A stretch of DNA of 64,000 bases. Origin: Paracoccus alcaliphilus. Its GTDB lineage: Bacteria; Pseudomonadota; Alphaproteobacteria; Rhodobacterales; Rhodobacteraceae. Below the pieces are notes generated by a model, which ran no database searches, was not told where the DNA came from, and saw only the letters and a list, made by a program, of their open reading frames with translations. The stretch spans positions 62,001-126,000 of the forward strand of contig NZ_CP067125.1 of the NCBI RefSeq assembly GCF_028553725.1, written 5' to 3'. The first letter of the stretch is position 1, and each line of letters begins with the position of its first letter. Shown in pieces: positions 33,525 to 42,783 of the stretch. Position numbers and translations under genes: made by a program.

Positions 33525-34739
33525 TCACCGCGTATCCGCGATGACCTTGCCGTCATTGGGCAGGCTGCCGGGCACGACGACCTCGACCGAACCTTTCAAC
33601 CGCGTGATCTCGGCCAGTTTCTCGGCCAGCGGGGCGACGACATTGCTGTCCTCATGCTCGACCAGCAGATGCATGCGGTCCTGTTCGCCCGCGCGGCTGA
33701 CCTCCAGCCGCAGGCGCAGGCAACCCGGGATCGCGCGGCCGATGGCGGCGATCTGTTCGGGGCGCACGAACATGCCCTTGATCTTGGTCGCCTGATCGGC
33801 GCGCCCCATCCAGCCCTTGATGCGTCGGTTGCTGCGTCCGTCCTGCGCCGCGCCGGTCAGGATCGCCGACATATCCCCGGTCGCGAAGCGCAGCAGCGGA
33901 TAGTCGGGATCAAGCCGCGTCACCACGATCTCGCCCACCTCGCCATCGGGGACGGGTTCGCCGGTGCCGGGGCGGACGATCTCGACGATCAGCCCCTCGT
34001 TCAGCACCATGCCGGGCGCGCCGGTCTCATAGGCGACGATGCCCAGATCGGCGGTGCCATAGCATTGCCGCACCGCGACACCGCGCCCGGCCAGTTCCGC
34101 GCGCAGCGATTCGGGCAGGGCGGCCCCGGTGACCATGCCGACCTGAAGGCAGGTCCGGTCCACGCCCTGCTCATCGGCCTTGTCCAGCAGGATCTTCAGG
34201 AAATCCGGCACCCCGACATAGACGCGCGGGCGGTATTGCCCGATCGCCACCAGCTGATCGGCGGTATTGCCCGGCCCGGCAGGAATGACCGGACAGCCGA
34301 TCGCCTCGGCCCCGGCCTCGAAGATGAAGGCGGCGGGCGTCAGGTGATAGGAAAAGGTGTTCAGGATCACATCGCCCTTGCGCACCCCCGCCGCATGCAG
34401 CGCCCGCGCCGAACCCCACCAGTCCGACCCGCGCCCCTCGGGGTCGAAGATCGGGCCGGGCGAGACGAACAGCCGCCGCAGATTGCCCACCGGATTGCCG
34501 TTCAGCCCGCCCAGAGGCGCATTCGCGGACTGCATTTCAACCAGATCGCTTTTGCGCAGGACGGGCAGGGCGGCCAGATCGGCAAGGCTGGTCAGCGGCA
34601 GAACGCCCTCAAGCCGCTCGGCCCAATAGGGCTGCGCCTCGCGCATCCGGGCGATCTGGGCATTCAGCCGGGCCAGCTGGTCGTTTTCGCGCGCGTCCGG
34701 CGCCTGACCCTCGGCCATGTCGTAAAGCTGGGCAGTCAT
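33525..34739 (-). CDS. Phenylacetate-CoA ligase-family (PaaK-like) adenylate-forming enzyme
   Basis: The 404-residue protein belongs to the PaaK-like branch of adenylating enzymes: LPVLRKSDLVEMQSANAP near the N-terminus, VRQCYGTADLGIVAYE in the core, and the hinge GWMGRADQATKIKGMFVRPEQI before the small C-terminal domain. It would activate an aromatic or other carboxylate with ATP and CoA. It is the last gene of the Liv-type operon, 12 bp after LivF, so it probably acts on the imported substrate or a product of it. Confidence 0.75.
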   Translation of the reverse strand: MTAQLYDMAEGQAPDARENDQLARLNAQIARMREAQPYWAERLEGVLPLTSLADLAALPVLRKSDLVEMQSANAPLGGLNGNPVGNLRRLFVSPGPIFDPEGRGSDWWGSARALHAAGVRKGDVILNTFSYHLTPAAFIFEAGAEAIGCPVIPAGPGNTADQLVAIGQYRPRVYVGVPDFLKILLDKADEQGVDRTCLQVGMVTGAALPESLRAELAGRGVAVRQCYGTADLGIVAYETGAPGMVLNEGLIVEIVRPGTGEPVPDGEVGEIVVTRLDPDYPLLRFATGDMSAILTGAAQDGRSNRRIKGWMGRADQATKIKGMFVRPEQIAAIGRAIPGCLRLRLEVSRAGEQDRMHLLVEHEDSNVVAPLAEKLAEITRLKGSVEVVVPGSLPNDGKVIADTR

Positions 34740-34751
34740 GCGACGCCTTTC

Positions 34752-35540
34752 TTATGCCAGCCAGCGCTTGCGCCGGCGGTAGTGTTTGACGGCGTGATAA
34801 TCGACATGATCCGCGCCCCCCAGATAGAAGTCCTGCACATCGGGATTGGCCTTCAGCACCTCGGCCGAACCCGACATGACGACCTGCCCCTGCTCGATCA
34901 GATAGGCGCGACTGACGATGTCCAGCGTCGCCGCCGCGTTCTGTTCGACCAGCAGGACCGACAGTTTCTCGCGCGCGTTGATCTCGCTGATGATGCCGAA
35001 GATCTCTTGCACCAGCAGCGGTGACAGGCCCAGTGACGGCTCGTCCAGCATGATCAGCTTCGGCTCGGTCATCAGCGCGCGGCCGATGGCCAGCATCTGC
35101 TGCTCGCCCCCCGACAGATAGCCGGACTTGGACTTGATCCGCTCCTTCAGACGCGGGAAATAGGCATAGACCTGTTCGCGCAGCTCGTGGAACCGGCCCA
35201 GATTGCGGCCGCGATAGGCCGCGATCAGGTTTTCATCCGGCGTCAGGTGGCCAAAGACACGCCGCCCCTCCAGCACATGGACCAGCCCCAGCGCGACCCG
35301 CTCGGGCGCACCCAGGTTCAGGATGGACTGATCGCCAAAGCGGATGTCGCCGCGCGTGACCAGCCCGCGCTCGGGGCCCAGAAGCCCCGAGATGGATTTC
35401 AGCGTCGTCGATTTGCCCGCGCCGTTCGATCCCAGCAGGGCGACCATCTCTCCTTCGCCGATCTCAAGCGACACGCCCTTGGTGGCCAGAAAGACCTTGT
35501 CATAGATCACCTCGATATTTTCGAGTGTCAGCGCGGGCAT
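34752..35540 (-). CDS. Liv-type ABC transporter ATP-binding protein (LivF)
   Basis: The 262-residue ATPase has Walker A GSNGAGKS (38-45), signature LSGGEQQMLAIGRAL and Walker B LIMLDEPSLGLSPLL, all intact. The C-terminus extends past the usual LivF end by about 25 residues (DHVDYHAVKHYRRRKRW). With the LivG-like ATPase it would power a hydrophobic amino acid or acid importer. It starts 3 bp after the binding-protein stop. Confidence 0.88.
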   Translation of the reverse strand: MPALTLENIEVIYDKVFLATKGVSLEIGEGEMVALLGSNGAGKSTTLKSISGLLGPERGLVTRGDIRFGDQSILNLGAPERVALGLVHVLEGRRVFGHLTPDENLIAAYRGRNLGRFHELREQVYAYFPRLKERIKSKSGYLSGGEQQMLAIGRALMTEPKLIMLDEPSLGLSPLLVQEIFGIISEINAREKLSVLLVEQNAAATLDIVSRAYLIEQGQVVMSGSAEVLKANPDVQDFYLGGADHVDYHAVKHYRRRKRWLA

Positions 35541-35543
35541 GGA

Positions 35544-36770
35544 TCAGTTCCCCTGACCGTAATGGGCGGCGGATTCCTCGATCACCTCGCGCACCAGTTC
35601 GGGATAGGCGGCATGCCAGTCCGACACCGGCACCCAGGCCTGACCGTCCCATTGCGACACGCGGCCCGCGCCGCCGCCCTGATGGTCCTCGGCGGTGATG
35701 GTGATCGGCGGCATCAGCCCTTCGGCGTCAAAGCCCGCGATCTGCTCGAACCCGGCTTTCAGCGTCTCGCCGGTCAGGGCATCGCCGCCTTCCAGACCCA
35801 GACGCGCGGCCTCGACCGCGACGGCCATCGTGGCGACGCCCAGATTGTAATAGCTGGTGCCGATATTGGCATCCTCGCCCGAGCCCTTGCCGGTCGCGAT
35901 GACCTTTTCCTGAATGCGCTGGATGATCGGGTGATCGGTGCCCGCCGCCGTCGCCTCGAAGCGTTTGACGCCGGTCATCTGCGGGCCGACATTGGCGGCA
36001 TCGGTTTCGGCCAGCCAGATCACCGAATAGATCTGCTCGGGCGCGATGCCGTTCTGGATCGCGGTACGCACCGACACGGCCTGACCGCCGCCCGCGCCCC
36101 AGATCATGACGTAGTCGGGGCGATAGCGGCGCACCTCGGACCATGCCGCCGACTGCTCGTTGCCGGGCGACGCATAGGGGAACGCCTGAAATTCAAAGCC
36201 TTCCTGTTCCGACAGCGCCTGAAGGATCGGGGCGGGTTCGCGTCCGAAGGGGCTGTCTATATGGACGATCGCGATCTTCTTGCCTTCCAGCCCGTCGGTG
36301 GATTTCATGTATTCGATCAGGTTCGCCGCCTGCGCCCAATAGGTCGCCATCATCGGGAAGATATAGGGAAAGACCGTCCCGTCGGATGCGTCGCCCCGGC
36401 CATGCGCGGGCGTGATGACCACGCGCTGATCGGCATCGGCCTGATCCAGAATCGCGGCGGAAACCGGCGTGGACAGGAAATCGAACAGGATCGCGCCTTC
36501 TTCCTTGGCGCGGTTATAGGCCTCGATCCCGCGCTGCGGCTGGTTGCCGGTGTCGCGGACAATGGCGGTGAAGGTGTTGCCGTCGATGCCACCTTCCTCG
36601 TTGATCAGGGTCAGATAGTCGCGCTGGCCCTGATTGTACTGCCCGGTCACGAAGGTATAGACCGCCGTGAAATCCTGAAGCAGGCCGAACTTGATTTCCT
36701 CGGCATGTATCGGCCCCGCGACACCCACGACCAGCGCGGTGGTCAGCGCCAGTTTGCGCATCCAGTTCAT
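35544..36770 (-). CDS. Liv-type ABC transporter substrate-binding protein
   Basis: The 408-residue protein has a signal peptide (KLALTTALVVGVAGPIHAEE) and a type I periplasmic-binding fold (IKFGLLQDFTAVYTFVTGQY; FLSTPVSAAILDQADADQRV). The start at ATG 36770 has GGGAGG 7 nt upstream; longer starts lack support. It defines the importer's specificity, which is unknown; acyl-CoA ligases in the same operon make a carboxylic acid more likely than an amino acid. Confidence 0.82.
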   Translation of the reverse strand: MNWMRKLALTTALVVGVAGPIHAEEIKFGLLQDFTAVYTFVTGQYNQGQRDYLTLINEEGGIDGNTFTAIVRDTGNQPQRGIEAYNRAKEEGAILFDFLSTPVSAAILDQADADQRVVITPAHGRGDASDGTVFPYIFPMMATYWAQAANLIEYMKSTDGLEGKKIAIVHIDSPFGREPAPILQALSEQEGFEFQAFPYASPGNEQSAAWSEVRRYRPDYVMIWGAGGGQAVSVRTAIQNGIAPEQIYSVIWLAETDAANVGPQMTGVKRFEATAAGTDHPIIQRIQEKVIATGKGSGEDANIGTSYYNLGVATMAVAVEAARLGLEGGDALTGETLKAGFEQIAGFDAEGLMPPITITAEDHQGGGAGRVSQWDGQAWVPVSDWHAAYPELVREVIEESAAHYGQGN

Positions 36771-36807
36771 GTGTTTGCCTCCCATTATCGATCCCCCTCC
36801 CAGAGGT

Positions 36808-37881
36808 TCAGCTTCTGGCGTGACGGAATGGCCAGACCAGAAAATACTTGCGGATGTTGTCATAGATCTTCGCCAGACCCAGCGGCTCCAGCAGCAGAAA
36901 ACCGATGATCATCGCGCCATAGATCATCAGCGGCAGGTGCGACAGAAAGTTCTGGCTGACCGGAAACCAGCCCGCCGAGGCCAATGCGGCGATGAAATTG
37001 GTCAGAAAGATCGGCGCCAGCAGCACGAAGCCCGCGCCCAGATAGGACCCGATCACCGACCCCAGACCGCCGACCAACACCATCGCCACCAGTTGGATCG
37101 AGACGTTGAAACCGAACTGTTCCGGCGTCACCGCGCGATAGAAGCAGAAGGCAAGGATCGCGCCGGTCACGCCGCCCATGAAGGACGAGGTGAAGAAGGC
37201 CGCCAGCTTGGTCCTGAACGGATCGACCCCGATCACGGCGGCGGCGAAATCCTTGTCGCGGATCGCCACCAGCGCCCGCCCGAAAGAACTGCGCTTGACG
37301 TTCATGAAGAACACCGTCAGCAGCACCGCCCAGCCAAGCGCCAGCCAATAGCGCGACGCGAGGCTGCTGATATCCATGAACAGAAAGCTGACGGCGGGCG
37401 TGCGCAGCGTGGCATGGGCGCCGCCCGAAATGGCCGGCACGTTCACCACCACCCAATCCACCAGATATTGCATCGCCAGCGTGGCCATCACCAGATACAG
37501 CCCCTTCACCCTCAGGGCCGCGCCGCCGAAGATCGCACCGATCACCGCCGCGATCAGCCCCGACAGCAGCAGGGCGATCTCGAACGGCACGCCGAAGCGA
37601 ACCAGATGGATCGACGAATAGGCCCCGATCGCCATGACGGCGGCAAAGCCGAAATGCAATTGCCCCGCCATGCCCATCAGCAGCGTCAGCGACAGCGCCG
37701 CCGCCGACCAGATCACCCAGGGCAGGACATAGCTGCCCAGATAGAGCGGCGAGACATAGAACGGCGCCAGCACGGCCAGCACGAAGACAGCGATCACCAG
37801 CCAGCGATCCGCCGGGATCTTCCACAGCTTGCGGTCCGAGGCATAGCTGGTGTGATAGGTGCCTGACAAACGATAGAACAT
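36808..37881 (-). CDS. Liv-type ABC transporter permease (LivM)
   Basis: The 357-residue protein has about 9-10 membrane segments and LivM hallmarks (LLMGMAGQLHFGFAAVMAIGAY, LRVKGLYLVMATLAMQYLVD, AIRDKDFAAAVIGVD). It forms the channel with the LivH-type subunit encoded just upstream, from which it is separated by 3 bp. Confidence 0.88.
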   Translation of the reverse strand: MFYRLSGTYHTSYASDRKLWKIPADRWLVIAVFVLAVLAPFYVSPLYLGSYVLPWVIWSAAALSLTLLMGMAGQLHFGFAAVMAIGAYSSIHLVRFGVPFEIALLLSGLIAAVIGAIFGGAALRVKGLYLVMATLAMQYLVDWVVVNVPAISGGAHATLRTPAVSFLFMDISSLASRYWLALGWAVLLTVFFMNVKRSSFGRALVAIRDKDFAAAVIGVDPFRTKLAAFFTSSFMGGVTGAILAFCFYRAVTPEQFGFNVSIQLVAMVLVGGLGSVIGSYLGAGFVLLAPIFLTNFIAALASAGWFPVSQNFLSHLPLMIYGAMIIGFLLLEPLGLAKIYDNIRKYFLVWPFRHARS

Positions 37882-37884
37882 GGC

Positions 37885-38763
37885 TCAGATCCTCTCGATG
37901 TCTTCGCGGCCGAAGATGCCATAGGGGCGGACCATGATGGTCAGCAGGATGATCAGCGAGGTGACGACATCGCGCGTCGATCCGCCCGCATAGCTGTCGA
38001 GATAACCGGGGATGACCGTGCCCAGCACGCCCACCAGAATGCCGCCCACGACCACGCCGGGGATCGAATCCACCCCGCCAAGGATCACCACGGCAACGGC
38101 GGGAAACAGCAGCGTGGAAAGCGTCCAGTCCACCCCCTGCGACGATCCCCACAGCGCCCCCGCGACCACGGCGGCAACCCCCGCCAGACCCCACGAGATG
38201 CCGATGGCGCGCTCGACCGAGATGCCGACGGCCCAGCTTGCGACGTGATCGTCGGACACAGCGCGCAGCTTGGTGCCCAGACGGGTGCGGAAGAACAGCA
38301 GCGATCCGCCCACCAGCAGCAGCGCCACGACGCCGCCGATCAACGAGGTGCGGTTGATGAACACGTCACCGATGATGACCGGCGCGAAACCGATGCCCAG
38401 ATCGACCGGCTTGGGCGCGGATCCCAGAATCCCGGGCACCAGCCCGCGCAGCAGGATCTCCAGCCCCAGCGTCAGCATCACCACCATGATGACCGGCTGG
38501 CCGACCATGCGGCGCAGCAGCAGCCGTTCCACCACGAGGCCAAAGCCGAACATGATCGCGGCGGCCAGCGGGATCGCTGCCCAGACCGGCAGCCCCCATG
38601 ACATGACCATCCACACGGCATATCCCGCCGCCATCACCAACGCGCCCTGCGCAAGGTTAGGCACGCCGGCGGATTTGTAGATCAGCACGAAACCCAGCGC
38701 GACCAGCGAATACATCAGCCCGGTCAGGGCGCCGCTGATCAGAAGTTCCAGAAAATACGCCAT
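37885..38763 (-). CDS. Liv-type ABC transporter permease (LivH)
   Basis: The 292-residue protein has about 8 membrane segments and the LivH N-terminus (LISGALTGLMYSLVALGFVL, then IYKSAGVPNLAQGALVMAAG). The EAA-type loop reads AVSDDHVASWAVGISVERAI. Its ATG directly abuts the stop of the preceding acyl-CoA synthetase with no gap. Confidence 0.88.
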   Translation of the reverse strand: MAYFLELLISGALTGLMYSLVALGFVLIYKSAGVPNLAQGALVMAAGYAVWMVMSWGLPVWAAIPLAAAIMFGFGLVVERLLLRRMVGQPVIMVVMLTLGLEILLRGLVPGILGSAPKPVDLGIGFAPVIIGDVFINRTSLIGGVVALLLVGGSLLFFRTRLGTKLRAVSDDHVASWAVGISVERAIGISWGLAGVAAVVAGALWGSSQGVDWTLSTLLFPAVAVVILGGVDSIPGVVVGGILVGVLGTVIPGYLDSYAGGSTRDVVTSLIILLTIMVRPYGIFGREDIERI

Positions 38764-40713
38764 TCAACCGGCCCCCTTCACGTCGGCCAGCCTCAGAACC
38801 CGGTCAAGCGACCCGGTCTGGCCGTTTTCATAGGTGATCTGCGCCTTGAAATCGATCTCGGTCGCGCCGTCGTTCAGCGCCTCGATGATCGGGCCATAAC
38901 GGTCGTCGATCACGTTGCGCTTCAGCTTGCGGGTGCGCGTGACCTCGCCGTCGTCGGGATCGAATTCCTTGTGCAGGTTGACGAAACGCGCGATCGACAG
39001 GCCATGTGGCAGATGCGCGTTCACAGCGGCGATTTCCTGTTCGATCAGCTCATATACGCGCGGCGCCTGCGACAGTTCGGCATAAGAGGTATAGGACACG
39101 CCATGTTCCTGCGCCCATTGCCCGACCGCCTGAAAGTCGATCGAGACGATGGCCACCAGCATGTCGCGATCCTTGCCGATCACCGCCGCATCCCTGACAT
39201 AGGCCGAGAATTTCAGCCGGTTCTCGATATAGGTCGGGATGAAACGGGTACCGTCGCGCTTGGCCACCACCTCGGAGACGCGGCCCAGCACCACCAGTTG
39301 CCCGTCGGGCTCGATCTGGCCCGCATCGCCGGTATGCAGCCAGCCGTCCTGCAATGCCTCGGCGCTGGCCTTGGGGTTCTGGAAATAGCCGTCGAAGATA
39401 TTGTCGCCGCGCAGCAGGATCTCGCCCTGATCGTCGATCTTCATCTCGACGCCGGGAAAGGGGCGCCCGACCGTGGTCAATGAGATATCCTCGGGCTGCT
39501 GCGCCACGGCCAGCGCGCAATTCTCGGTCTGGCCATAGAATTGCCGCAGGTTCAGGCCAAGGGCGCGGAACCACAGAAAGACGTCCTCGCCAATCGCCTC
39601 GCCCGCGGTATAGGCGCGCTTGACCCGGCCCAGCCCCAGTTGATCGCGCAGCGGGCCATAGATCAGGATCTCGCCCAGCCAGCGCATCGCCCCGCCATTG
39701 ACGGGCTTGCCGTCCAGCTTGGCGCGCTCTGCCGCCATCGCGCGGGGCATGAACCAGTTATACAGCCAGCGTTTGACGCCGGTCGTCTCGGCGATGCCCA
39801 CCTGCACCCGGGTCAGCATGGCCGACCACGCACGCGGCGCGGCGAAATACAGCGTCGGCGCGATTTCCCGCAGATCGTGCATCGCGGTTTCCTGCGCCTC
39901 GGGGATATTCACGGTAAAGCGCAACTCGGTCGCCGCCCCGATGGAAAAGATGAAATCGCCCACCCATGCCATCGGCAGATAGGCCATATGCACCTCGCCC
40001 TGCTGGAAATATCCGGCGGCGGCGGCGTTGCGGACCCCCGACAGCACATGCCCGTGCTTCAGCGGGATGCCCTTGGGCGCGCCGGTGGTGCCGGATGAAT
40101 GCATCAGCACGACGACATCATGGACCGAGGGGCGGCGCAGCAGATCATCGGCCAGCCCCGGTTCGGCCTTCAGCCGCGCGGCACCCTCGGCCCGGATCGC
40201 GGCAAAGCCCACGACGCCCGGTGGTTCGCGCCCTTCCAGACCGCGCGGATCGTCATAGATGATCAGGTCCAGCGCCGGATAACGCTCGCGCACCTCCTGC
40301 ATCTTGTCCACCTGCTCCTGATCCTCGGCGATGGCCACGTGGATCGCTTCGCGTTCCATCTGCGCGGCCAGCTCCTCGGTCGGGGCATCGGCATAGGCGG
40401 GCGAGGGGATGGCACGCAGGCAGGCCGCGCCCAGCATCCCGAAATAGAGGTTCGGGCGGTTGTCGCCGATCACCATGACCACATCACCGGGTTTGACGCC
40501 CCGCGCCTCCAGCCCGGCGGCGAATTCGGTCACGGCAGTCAGATAGTCGCGCCATGTATATTCCTGCCAGATGCCCCAGTCGCGTTCGCGCAGCGCCACC
40601 TGATCAGGATATTCGGCGGCGTTCTGCGCCAGCCGCGCCAGAATATGGTCGTCGCGTTGCCATTCGGGGTGCAGCGCCTCGGCACCCGCCATGTCGAAGG
40701 TTTCAGGCTGCAT
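38764..40713 (-). CDS. Long-chain-type acyl-CoA synthetase (AMP-binding)
   Basis: The 649-residue protein is a class I adenylating enzyme with the P-loop LMHSSGTTGAPKGIPLKHGH, the QFYGQTENCALAV A5 motif, DGWLHTGDAGQIEPDGQLVV and the C-terminal TRTRKLKRNVIDDRYG. The architecture and length match FadD-like long-chain acyl-CoA synthetases (AMP-dependent, FAA1-like). It is coupled to LivG (11-base overlap) and LivH (no gap), so import and CoA activation are probably linked. ATG 40713 was chosen; an upstream extension would run into LivG. Confidence 0.82.
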   Translation of the reverse strand: MQPETFDMAGAEALHPEWQRDDHILARLAQNAAEYPDQVALRERDWGIWQEYTWRDYLTAVTEFAAGLEARGVKPGDVVMVIGDNRPNLYFGMLGAACLRAIPSPAYADAPTEELAAQMEREAIHVAIAEDQEQVDKMQEVRERYPALDLIIYDDPRGLEGREPPGVVGFAAIRAEGAARLKAEPGLADDLLRRPSVHDVVVLMHSSGTTGAPKGIPLKHGHVLSGVRNAAAAGYFQQGEVHMAYLPMAWVGDFIFSIGAATELRFTVNIPEAQETAMHDLREIAPTLYFAAPRAWSAMLTRVQVGIAETTGVKRWLYNWFMPRAMAAERAKLDGKPVNGGAMRWLGEILIYGPLRDQLGLGRVKRAYTAGEAIGEDVFLWFRALGLNLRQFYGQTENCALAVAQQPEDISLTTVGRPFPGVEMKIDDQGEILLRGDNIFDGYFQNPKASAEALQDGWLHTGDAGQIEPDGQLVVLGRVSEVVAKRDGTRFIPTYIENRLKFSAYVRDAAVIGKDRDMLVAIVSIDFQAVGQWAQEHGVSYTSYAELSQAPRVYELIEQEIAAVNAHLPHGLSIARFVNLHKEFDPDDGEVTRTRKLKRNVIDDRYGPIIEALNDGATEIDFKAQITYENGQTGSLDRVLRLADVKGAG

Positions 40714-41491
40714 TGCGTGGCTTTCCGATATAGGCCTCGACCACCAGCGGATTGGCGATGGTCTCACGCGCGGGGCCTTGCGCGATTTCCTGTCCGTTGT
40801 TCAGCACCAGCACCCGGTCGCACAGCGCCGTCACCACATCCATGTGATGCTCGATAATCAGCACGGTCAGGCCCAGAGCCTCTTGCGCGTCCAGAATGAA
40901 GCGGACCATGTATTCCTTTTCTTCCTGGTTCATCCCGGCCATCGGTTCGTCCAGAACCAGCAGCTTGGGTTCGGCACACAGGGCGCGGGCCAGTTCGACC
41001 CGCTTTTGCAGGCCAAGCGGGATCACATCCACATGCTCGTCACGGGCGGGGGCCAGTTGCAGCAGGTCGATCACCTCCTCGACCTTGCGGCGGTGCTCGA
41101 TCTCTTCCTTGCGCGCCCACCACGGATAGAAGAACGAGGCCAACGGGTTCGGCTTCATATAGATGTGCCGGCCCATCAGAATGTTGTCCAGCACGCTCAT
41201 CCCGTGGAACAGCGCGACGTTCTGAAAGGTCCGCGCCACACCCATCGCGGCGATGCGGAACGGTTTTTGCCCGTTGATCTGCTGGCCGTTCAGAAAGATG
41301 CGGCCTTCCTGCGGCGGATAGAAACCGGTGACGGCATTGACCAGCGTGGTCTTGCCCGAGCCGTTCGGCCCCACCAGCCCGAAGATTTCGCCCCGCGACA
41401 CCGAGACCGACACGTTCTTCAACGCGACGACCCCGCCGAAACGGCGCACGACATTTTCACAGGCCAGAACGGCCTCGTTCTGCCCGGTCAT
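40703..41491 (-). CDS. Liv-type ABC transporter ATP-binding protein (LivG), degenerate signature
   Basis: The 262-residue ATPase has Walker A GPNGSGKT (41-48) and Walker B LLVLDEPMAGMNQEE, but the position of the LSGGQ signature reads PLGLQKRVELARAL. The rest matches LivG (FGGVVALKNVSVSVSRGEIF). With LivF carrying a good signature, one of the two composite ATP sites may be degenerate. First gene of the seven-gene operon, divergent from a LysR regulator. Confidence 0.85.
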   Translation of the reverse strand: MTGQNEAVLACENVVRRFGGVVALKNVSVSVSRGEIFGLVGPNGSGKTTLVNAVTGFYPPQEGRIFLNGQQINGQKPFRIAAMGVARTFQNVALFHGMSVLDNILMGRHIYMKPNPLASFFYPWWARKEEIEHRRKVEEVIDLLQLAPARDEHVDVIPLGLQKRVELARALCAEPKLLVLDEPMAGMNQEEKEYMVRFILDAQEALGLTVLIIEHHMDVVTALCDRVLVLNNGQEIAQGPARETIANPLVVEAYIGKPRNAA

Positions 41492-41625
41492 CGGCGGGGC
41501 CGGATTCGGGCGTAACGTGTAATGGACGCGATCACTCCGCGCATAGGCTGTCCTCCCAAACAGTCTTGCTGGTCGGTTCCTCCTCCGACCCGGATCTTGA
41601 ATCAGAGGTTAGCACCAGATTTCTC

Positions 41626-41641
41626 TTTCGGTAAACCGAAA
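41626..41641. promoter_or_regulatory. Palindromic site in the livG/LysR divergent promoter
   Basis: TTTCGGTAAACCGAAA is a perfect inverted repeat (7-bp arms, 2-bp centre) 31 bp before the LysR start and about 135 bp before livG. It is a good candidate operator for the LysR protein or another dimeric regulator. Confidence 0.5.
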
Positions 41642-41672
41642 AGAATGGCAAAGTTCTTTCAGGAATCTTGAA

Positions 41673-42569
41673 ATGCACGCGAATCTTGTCGATCATCTGA
41701 GGGCCTTTTGCGCCGTTGCCGACCACGGCAGCCTGACCGCCGCCGCGAAGGAACTGCGCCGCCCCATTTCCTCGGTCAGCTATTCGCTCAGCCAGCTCGA
41801 GGCGCATTGCGGCTTTGCGCTGCTGGGCAAGGGCATGAACCGCGCTGATCTGACCGAACGTGGCCGCGTCCTGCTGGCCGAGGCGCGCAGCGTGGTGGAA
41901 CGCGCGCGCAGTTTCGCAACCCATGCGGCCTCGCTGGAAAAGGGCGAGGAAACGCGGCTGCGGGTGCTGGTCGATGTGCTGTTTCCGCGCGCCGACCTGA
42001 ACCGGGCCTTGCAGATCTTTGCGGCCGCCCATCCCCATGCCCGGTTCCAGTTCTTCAACTCGTCTCTGGCGACGCTGTGGGACGATCTGCATCAGGGCAA
42101 TTTCGATTTCGCGCTGACGCTGGCGGCGGCGATCCCGTCCGATGTCTCGGCCCGGTCGCTGGGGACCGACACGCTTGGCCCGGTCTGCGCCACGACGCAC
42201 CGACTGGCCGCTCTGCCGCAGCCGCTGTCGCTGCGCGCCTTCGACCGGGAACGGCAGATCTATTATGTCGGCTCTCCGCAGATCGACATGGAGCGCGTGG
42301 GCAGGCTGTTCTCGACCGATGTCTGGACGGTGAACGATGTCGAGCTGATCCGTTCGATGATCGCCGCCGGTCTGGGCTGGTGCTTTTCCGCCACCCGCAC
42401 CTTCGCCGCCGAAATCAGGCGCGGCGAGGTGGTCCCGCTGATCTGCGAGGACATGCAGTTCCACCCCGTCCGCACCATCGTCGTCGCGTGGCCCACCCAT
42501 CGCCGCCCCGGCCCGCTGGGGCAGCGCATGATCGACACCCTGTCCGAGGTGATGGCCGAAACCGCGTGA
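41673..42569 (+). CDS. LysR-family transcriptional regulator
   Basis: The 298-residue protein has a LysR-type N-terminal helix-turn-helix (LRAFCAVADHGSLTAAAKEL, then ISSVSYSLSQLEAHCGFALL) and an effector-binding domain with a substrate pocket (DVLFPRADLNRALQIFAAAH). It is divergent from the Liv/acyl-CoA ligase operon and most likely regulates it. Confidence 0.85.
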   Translation: MHANLVDHLRAFCAVADHGSLTAAAKELRRPISSVSYSLSQLEAHCGFALLGKGMNRADLTERGRVLLAEARSVVERARSFATHAASLEKGEETRLRVLVDVLFPRADLNRALQIFAAAHPHARFQFFNSSLATLWDDLHQGNFDFALTLAAAIPSDVSARSLGTDTLGPVCATTHRLAALPQPLSLRAFDRERQIYYVGSPQIDMERVGRLFSTDVWTVNDVELIRSMIAAGLGWCFSATRTFAAEIRRGEVVPLICEDMQFHPVRTIVVAWPTHRRPGPLGQRMIDTLSEVMAETA

Positions 42570-42688
42570 CCCTGTTGCCCTTTCACCCCCCGGCATGGCA
42601 GACAGGGGGCATGAGCAACTCCCGTGGCATATCCCACAGCGCGGCGCTGTTTCCGCTGATGATCGGAACCAGATCGCGCAATGTGTCC

Positions 42689-42720
42689 GGGTTGTCCGCG
42701 CGCTGAGGCCCGGACAACCC
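42689..42720. other. Inverted repeat before the methyltransferase-fold gene
   Basis: GGGTTGTCC and GGACAACCC form a perfect 9-bp stem with a 14-nt loop, about 120 bp after the LysR stop and 64 bp before the next gene. No T tract follows. It may be a weak terminator for the LysR gene or an operator. Confidence 0.4.
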
Positions 42721-42783
42721 CTGACTGCATTCGCAAGATGAACCTGAAACCGGCGGCCCAAGACGGCGCCGATGGGAACTGCC

